Below, piece after piece: positions 60,342-64,000 of a DNA stretch of 64,000 bases. The position numbers and the translations under genes are program-made. Each line of letters opens with the position of its first letter. The first letter of the stretch is position 1. The notes beneath the pieces are model-generated. The model was not told the origin of the DNA. It did no database searches and saw only the letters and a list, made by a program, of their open reading frames with translations. Source of the stretch: Epilithonimonas zeae (GTDB lineage: Bacteria; Bacteroidota; Bacteroidia; Flavobacteriales; Weeksellaceae); assembly GCF_023278365.1 (NCBI RefSeq), contig NZ_CP075338.1:930001-994000 (forward strand). The letters are read 5' to 3'.

Positions 60342-62207
60342 ATGAAGAATTTCATCAAATCTAATATTTCTGCAGATTCATTAGCGCTTTTGCTGGTTCA
60401 GGCACCAGTCGCTCTTTCTATGCTGATGGGCGACGACTTTGTCATTCAGGTGGCTAATCCTCAAATGCTTCAGCTATGGGGAAAACGGCCGGAAATAATT
60501 GGTTCAAAACTAATAGATGCGCTGCCTGAATTGGAAGGACAGCCTTTTATTAACATTTTAAATACTGTAAAAGCAACCGGTGATATTTATAAAGGCTACA
60601 AAGAGAAATGTTATCTGTTCCGAAACGGAATCACAGAAGAATGTTATTTCGATTTTATTTATGCACCAATTTATAATGATGACGAAACCGAAATTATCGG
60701 AATCAGTGTAGTGGCTACAGAAGTTACAGACCAAGTCCAGGCTGAAAAGAAACTTACAGAAACGGAGTATAAATTTGAAAACCTGATTAGAAATTCTGAC
60801 TATGCAGTTGCAATCTACAAAGGAGAAGATTTTATCATAGATTTAGCTAATGACAAAATGCTGAAGACTTGGGGAAAAGATGCTTCTATAATAGGTAAAA
60901 GAATAGAAGAAGGAATTCCGGAACTGGTAGGTCAAGCTTTTCTTGGATTATTGAAACAAGTTTATGAGTCTGGAGAAACTTACTCAGCCAAAGAAGATCG
61001 TGCTGATCTAGTCGTGGATGGCAAACTGCAAACTTATTATTACAATTTTTCGTACCAGCCTTTGAAAAATCACAATGGTGAAGTCTATGCTATTGCCAAT
61101 GTCGCTGTAGATGTAACCGAAGCTGTACTTACAAAACAAAGATTGCAGGAAAACCAAGCCAAATACAAAAATCTTGCGGACAGTCTGCCAATTATTATCT
61201 GGACAGCCGACAAAGAAGGAAATATCGACTATTACAACAAAAAATGGTACGATTATACGGGATTCGAAGGTGTTGACAGCAGAGAAGCAGCAACACACAA
61301 AATCTTACATCCAGATGATATAGAAAGAGCAACTCAGGTGTGGCAAAGAAGCAAGGAAAACAAAAGTGCTTACGAGATAGAATATCAATTCAAGGATAGA
61401 CAAACCGAAGGTACTTACAAGTGGTTTCTCGGTCGTGCCGTGCCTATAAAAGATACGAATAACAATATCATCCAATGGATTGGAACCTGTACAGATATCA
61501 ATGAGTTCAAACAATTCCAGCAACAGAAAGATAATTTCTTGGGAATCGCCAGCCACGAACTGAAAACGCCATTGACGAGCCTCAAATTGTATTCTCAATA
61601 CCTAGAAAAAAATCTGAGAAAGCAGGACGACCAGAAAAATGCGGACGTGGCAAAGAAAATGGACGATCAAATTAACAAACTAACTGGTCTTGTAAATGAT
61701 TTGCTGGACGTGACGAAAATCCAGAATGGGAAAATACTTCTTAACAAATCAGAATTTAATTTTGATGAATTGGTTGCAGAAATCATCACAGAACAACAGA
61801 TGAGCACCAGCCACAGAATTTATCTGGAAGCAGAAAATATTGGTGAGATCTACGGCGACAGACATCGCATCTCGCAGGTAATGAGCAATCTAATCAGCAA
61901 TGCCATAAAATATTCTCCGGATTCTGATAAAATTCAAATCACTACAAAACTAACTGAAGAAGGTTGCGTCCTATTCTCTGTCAGAGACTATGGAATCGGG
62001 ATTCCTGAGGATAAGAAAGACAAAGTTTTCGAACAATATTACAGAGTCAGTGGCAGTATGGAACACACCTTTCCGGGACTTGGATTGGGACTTTATATCT
62101 CTTCTGAAATTATAAAACGAAGCGGTGGCAGGATTTTTGTAAACTCAATTGAAGGGAAGGGCTCGGATTTTTGTTTCGAGATTCCCAAAAAACACAAATC
62201 AAATTAA
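60342..62207 (+). CDS. Cytosolic PAS-domain sensor histidine kinase
   Basis: This 621-residue protein lacks membrane segments. Three PAS domains lie at about 12-130, 140-262 and 270-390 (the third with WTADKEGNIDYYNKKWYDYTG and a PAC tail WIGTCTDINE). HisKA follows with His405 in GIASHELKTPLTSL. The HATPase has N box QVMSNLISNAIKYSP, G1 VRDYGIGIP and G2 GLGLGLYIS. It probably senses a cytosolic or redox/light-type ligand. A single-domain response regulator follows 14 bp later. Confidence 0.9.
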   Translation: MKNFIKSNISADSLALLLVQAPVALSMLMGDDFVIQVANPQMLQLWGKRPEIIGSKLIDALPELEGQPFINILNTVKATGDIYKGYKEKCYLFRNGITEECYFDFIYAPIYNDDETEIIGISVVATEVTDQVQAEKKLTETEYKFENLIRNSDYAVAIYKGEDFIIDLANDKMLKTWGKDASIIGKRIEEGIPELVGQAFLGLLKQVYESGETYSAKEDRADLVVDGKLQTYYYNFSYQPLKNHNGEVYAIANVAVDVTEAVLTKQRLQENQAKYKNLADSLPIIIWTADKEGNIDYYNKKWYDYTGFEGVDSREAATHKILHPDDIERATQVWQRSKENKSAYEIEYQFKDRQTEGTYKWFLGRAVPIKDTNNNIIQWIGTCTDINEFKQFQQQKDNFLGIASHELKTPLTSLKLYSQYLEKNLRKQDDQKNADVAKKMDDQINKLTGLVNDLLDVTKIQNGKILLNKSEFNFDELVAEIITEQQMSTSHRIYLEAENIGEIYGDRHRISQVMSNLISNAIKYSPDSDKIQITTKLTEEGCVLFSVRDYGIGIPEDKKDKVFEQYYRVSGSMEHTFPGLGLGLYISSEIIKRSGGRIFVNSIEGKGSDFCFEIPKKHKSN

Positions 62208-62221
62208 TACTTAAAATTACA

Positions 62222-62605
62222 ATGTCAAATTCTAAAAAAGTTATAGTCGTGGACGATAGTCCTGCAATTTTGGATTCAGTGAAACTGATGCTGAATATGG
62301 AAGGATTCGAAGTCTCAAATTATGAAAGAGGAACCGATATGTTCAATTCCCTTTTGGAAACATCCACCAAACCAGACGTTATCCTGATGGATATGTGGCT
62401 CTCCGGAGAAGACGGGAGAGACATCTGCAAAATGATAAAAGCACATCAGGACTTCAAAAACATTCCGGTTGTGATAATGTCTGCCAGCCGGGGATTGGGA
62501 GATTCTGCGATAGAAAGCGGAGCCATAGATTTCATCCCAAAACCTTTTGATTTGGGCGAAATTGTAGAAAAAATCAGATATTATTCCAATAGTTCAGCTG
62601 AGTAA
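62222..62605 (+). CDS. Single-domain response regulator
   Basis: This 127-residue receiver domain has Asp11-Asp12 (VVDDS), phospho-acceptor Asp57 (VILMDMWLSGEDG), the switch Ser in IMSASRG and Lys in IPKPF. No output domain is present. The ATG at 62222 was chosen; the frame is open into the kinase gene, but the extension has no receiver features. It is most likely the partner of the preceding kinase in a CheY/Spo0F-like relay. Confidence 0.9.
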   Translation: MSNSKKVIVVDDSPAILDSVKLMLNMEGFEVSNYERGTDMFNSLLETSTKPDVILMDMWLSGEDGRDICKMIKAHQDFKNIPVVIMSASRGLGDSAIESGAIDFIPKPFDLGEIVEKIRYYSNSSAE

Positions 62606-62612
62606 TTTAATT

Positions 62613-62704
62613 GGGGCAGCTTAATCCGCCCTCCGTTCTCGCTTTTTTCTTTTTAAATAAAAAGAAAAAGAGCTCCACTCAGGTCGGGCTGCGTGCCATT
62701 CAAC
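62613..62704 (+). repeat. Dispersed CCTCCG...AAAAAGAGCTCC repeat, copy B
   Basis: GGGGCAGCTTAATCCGCCCT, CCGTTCTCGCTTTTTT, an imperfect CTTTTT/AAAAAG hairpin, AAAAAGAGCTCCACTCAGG and TCGGGCTGCG. It matches copy A at 18587 over most of its length. Confidence 0.75.
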
Positions 62705-62737
62705 TTTATAAGATTTATGAAAAAATAATACTCAATA

Positions 62738-62769
62738 AAAAAGCAGTTTAAAAATTTAAAATGCTTTTT
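62738..62769. terminator. Bidirectional terminator
   Basis: AAAAAGCA plus TTTAAA pairs with TTTAAA plus TGCTTTTT, with one mismatch. It lies between the convergent response-regulator and aldo/keto reductase genes. Confidence 0.65.
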
Positions 62770-62791
62770 CTTTTCTTTAACTATTCCTAAT

Positions 62792-63625
62792 TTAGAAATC
62801 GACCGTTTCTGGATTCAGGCCGGAAAAGCCTGTTTCTTCCAGAGTTTTTAAAGCCTTCATATCACTCTCTTCAATTTTGAATCGTTCAAAATGCAAGTTG
62901 TTTTTGATGTTTTCCGGATTTTCAGATTTAGGCAAAACAATCACGCCAGACTGCAGACAAAACTGAATACAAAGAATTGCCGGCGAAACATTGTACTTGT
63001 CCGCAATATCTTTCAAATTTCCATCTTTCAATAATCTTCCGGAGCCAATCGGACTCCACGCTTCTATCGCAATTCCCTTTTCTTTACAAAAATCAACAAC
63101 ACTTTGCTGAGTGTAACCCGGATGAAACTCTATCTGGTTAACAGCCGGAATCACATCTGCAGTTTCCAGCAACGCTTCCAGTTGACTTAGCATAAAATTG
63201 CTGACACCAATGGTTTTAACAACACCAGATTTGTACAACTCCTCCATTGCTTTCCACGTTTCCGCATTGATTTCTTTCCAATTCTTAAATTGTTTTTCAT
63301 TCGCAGGCCAGTGAATCAATAACAAATCCAGATAATTGGTCTTCAGTTTTTTAAGAGATTGCTCTACAGAAGTTTTCACACCTTGCGCGCTTCTGTTGCT
63401 ATTCCATATTTTAGTGGTGAGATACAGATCCTTTCTTGCAATTCCGGATTCTTCAATCGCCTCTCCTATTTCTGCCTCGTTTCCGTAGATATCCGCTGTA
63501 TCGATATGCCTGTAACCAGCTTCTAAAGCAGTCTTTACAGTCTTCTGAACACCTTCCGTTGTTTGCCAGGTTCCAAAACCGATTTCCGGAATTTCAGTTC
63601 CGTTATTTAGAATTATATTTTTCAT
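62792..63625 (-). CDS. Aldo/keto reductase
   Basis: This 277-residue cytosolic NADPH-dependent reductase has the AKR5-like signature: GFGTWQT near 17, the catalytic Asp and Tyr in RHIDTADIYGNE (about 39-50), LTTKIWN with the catalytic Lys, LLLIHWP with His, and the nucleotide-binding VLPKSENPENIKNN near 235. The natural substrate is unknown; such enzymes reduce aldehydes and dicarbonyls. Confidence 0.93.
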   Translation of the reverse strand: MKNIILNNGTEIPEIGFGTWQTTEGVQKTVKTALEAGYRHIDTADIYGNEAEIGEAIEESGIARKDLYLTTKIWNSNRSAQGVKTSVEQSLKKLKTNYLDLLLIHWPANEKQFKNWKEINAETWKAMEELYKSGVVKTIGVSNFMLSQLEALLETADVIPAVNQIEFHPGYTQQSVVDFCKEKGIAIEAWSPIGSGRLLKDGNLKDIADKYNVSPAILCIQFCLQSGVIVLPKSENPENIKNNLHFERFKIEESDMKALKTLEETGFSGLNPETVDF

Positions 63626-63651
63626 TTTAAAAAATTTGATTTTTCGAAAGC

Positions 63652-63659
63652 CAAAATTA
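63652..63659 (-). promoter_or_regulatory. TAnnTTTG -7 box for the aldo/keto reductase
   Basis: TAATTTTG on the minus strand, 26 nt before the ATG at 63625. Confidence 0.5.
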
Positions 63660-63751
63660 CGCCATCTAAAAGAGATTTTAAAATAATAAAACTGATAGAA
63701 GAATCTAAAAATTATAATTCAATTTTTGATGATATTTCATAAATTTGAACT

Positions 63752-64000
63752 ATGGAAAAACAGGAATTCGGATTGCTTGGGAAGAATATTTCTTACTCAT
63801 TTTCAAAAAAATATTTTGAGGAAAAATTCAAAAAATTATTTCTAAACAATCATTCATACAACTTCTTTGACATCTCTGAAATTGAAAACGTTTCGCCCTT
63901 TCTGGAAAACCCAAATCTCATCGGGATGAATGTCACAATCCCTTACAAACAAGCGATTATTCCCTTTCTTGATGAACTCAGTGAAGAAGCTTTGCAAATC
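63752..64000 (+). CDS. aroE: Shikimate dehydrogenase, 5' part (runs off the window)
   Basis: The first 83 codons are present, open to the window end. GLLGKNISYSFSKKYFEEKF (residues 7-26) is the shikimate-binding SxS region (the usual GxPIxHSxSP is replaced by GKNISYSFS, as in other Bacteroidota). GMNVTIPYKQAI (about 62-73) has the catalytic Lys of the NVTxPxK motif. The enzyme reduces 3-dehydroshikimate with NADPH in the chorismate pathway. A TAAATTTG box at 63740-63747 ends only 4 nt before the ATG. Confidence 0.88.
   Translation, partial: MEKQEFGLLGKNISYSFSKKYFEEKFKKLFLNNHSYNFFDISEIENVSPFLENPNLIGMNVTIPYKQAIIPFLDELSEEALQI

Overview
The window looks like a chromosomal segment of a Bacteroidota bacterium of class Flavobacteriia, most like Chryseobacterium/Epilithonimonas (Weeksellaceae). 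The evidence is low GC, recurrent TAnnTTTG promoter boxes with almost no strong Shine-Dalgarno sequences, four secreted proteins with type IX secretion (T9SS) C-terminal domains, SusD-free TonB receptors, and many short palindromic intergenic repeats of the kind that fill Chryseobacterium genomes. The genus assignment is an inference from protein style; no search was run.

Layout. 1-5340: small housekeeping or unknown genes (DUF2971, DUF763, ArsC-like, acyl-CoA thioesterase, a T9SS adhesin-like protein) and an intergenic array of about twelve 21-bp repeats. 5344-14149: a complete tryptophan operon, trpE-G-D-C-F-B-A. It is led by a promoter, a Trp-Trp-Trp leader peptide and a readable attenuator. 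It is interrupted by a GIY-YIG nuclease gene bracketed by inverted repeats and by three other non-trp genes. 14154-18535: an SDR/Crp divergent pair, a holin-like membrane protein, a DsbA-like/HxlR divergent pair with a palindromic operator candidate, and an exported peptide-deformylase-like protein. 18985-27035: a heavy-metal RND efflux operon (czcCBA type) behind its own two-component system, with four 11-bp-phased direct repeats before czcC. 27095-38523: a heme acquisition locus (ChaN, HmuS, methyltransferase, HmuV-U-T, HmuY, TonB receptor) read leftward. Two T9SS-secreted proteins are read rightward from the same place, one of them HmuY-like, and a shared TAGAATnATTCTA palindrome lies at their promoters.

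38719-49579: lipB, dgt, an Fpg/Nei-like glycosylase, a T9SS protein, DUF2461, two frameshifted genes (nitronate monooxygenase, a membrane protein), DUF4304, a CPA2 antiporter and a DapB-like reductase. 49620-52764: a mobile scar. A complete IS3-family element sits inverted inside a deleted copy of itself, next to a decayed serine recombinase and a tRNA-Arg. 52842-64000: an outer-membrane barrel plus a large TPR protein, an amino-acid permease, a PAS histidine kinase with a single-domain response regulator, an aldo/keto reductase and the 5' part of aroE.

The strongest items for a second look are the trp attenuator, the GIY-YIG gene with flanking inverted repeats inside the trp operon, the heme regulon pairing a lipoprotein HmuY with a T9SS-secreted HmuY-like protein, the phased operator before czcC, the exported deformylase homologue with Asp in place of its metal-binding Cys, and the 21-bp array.
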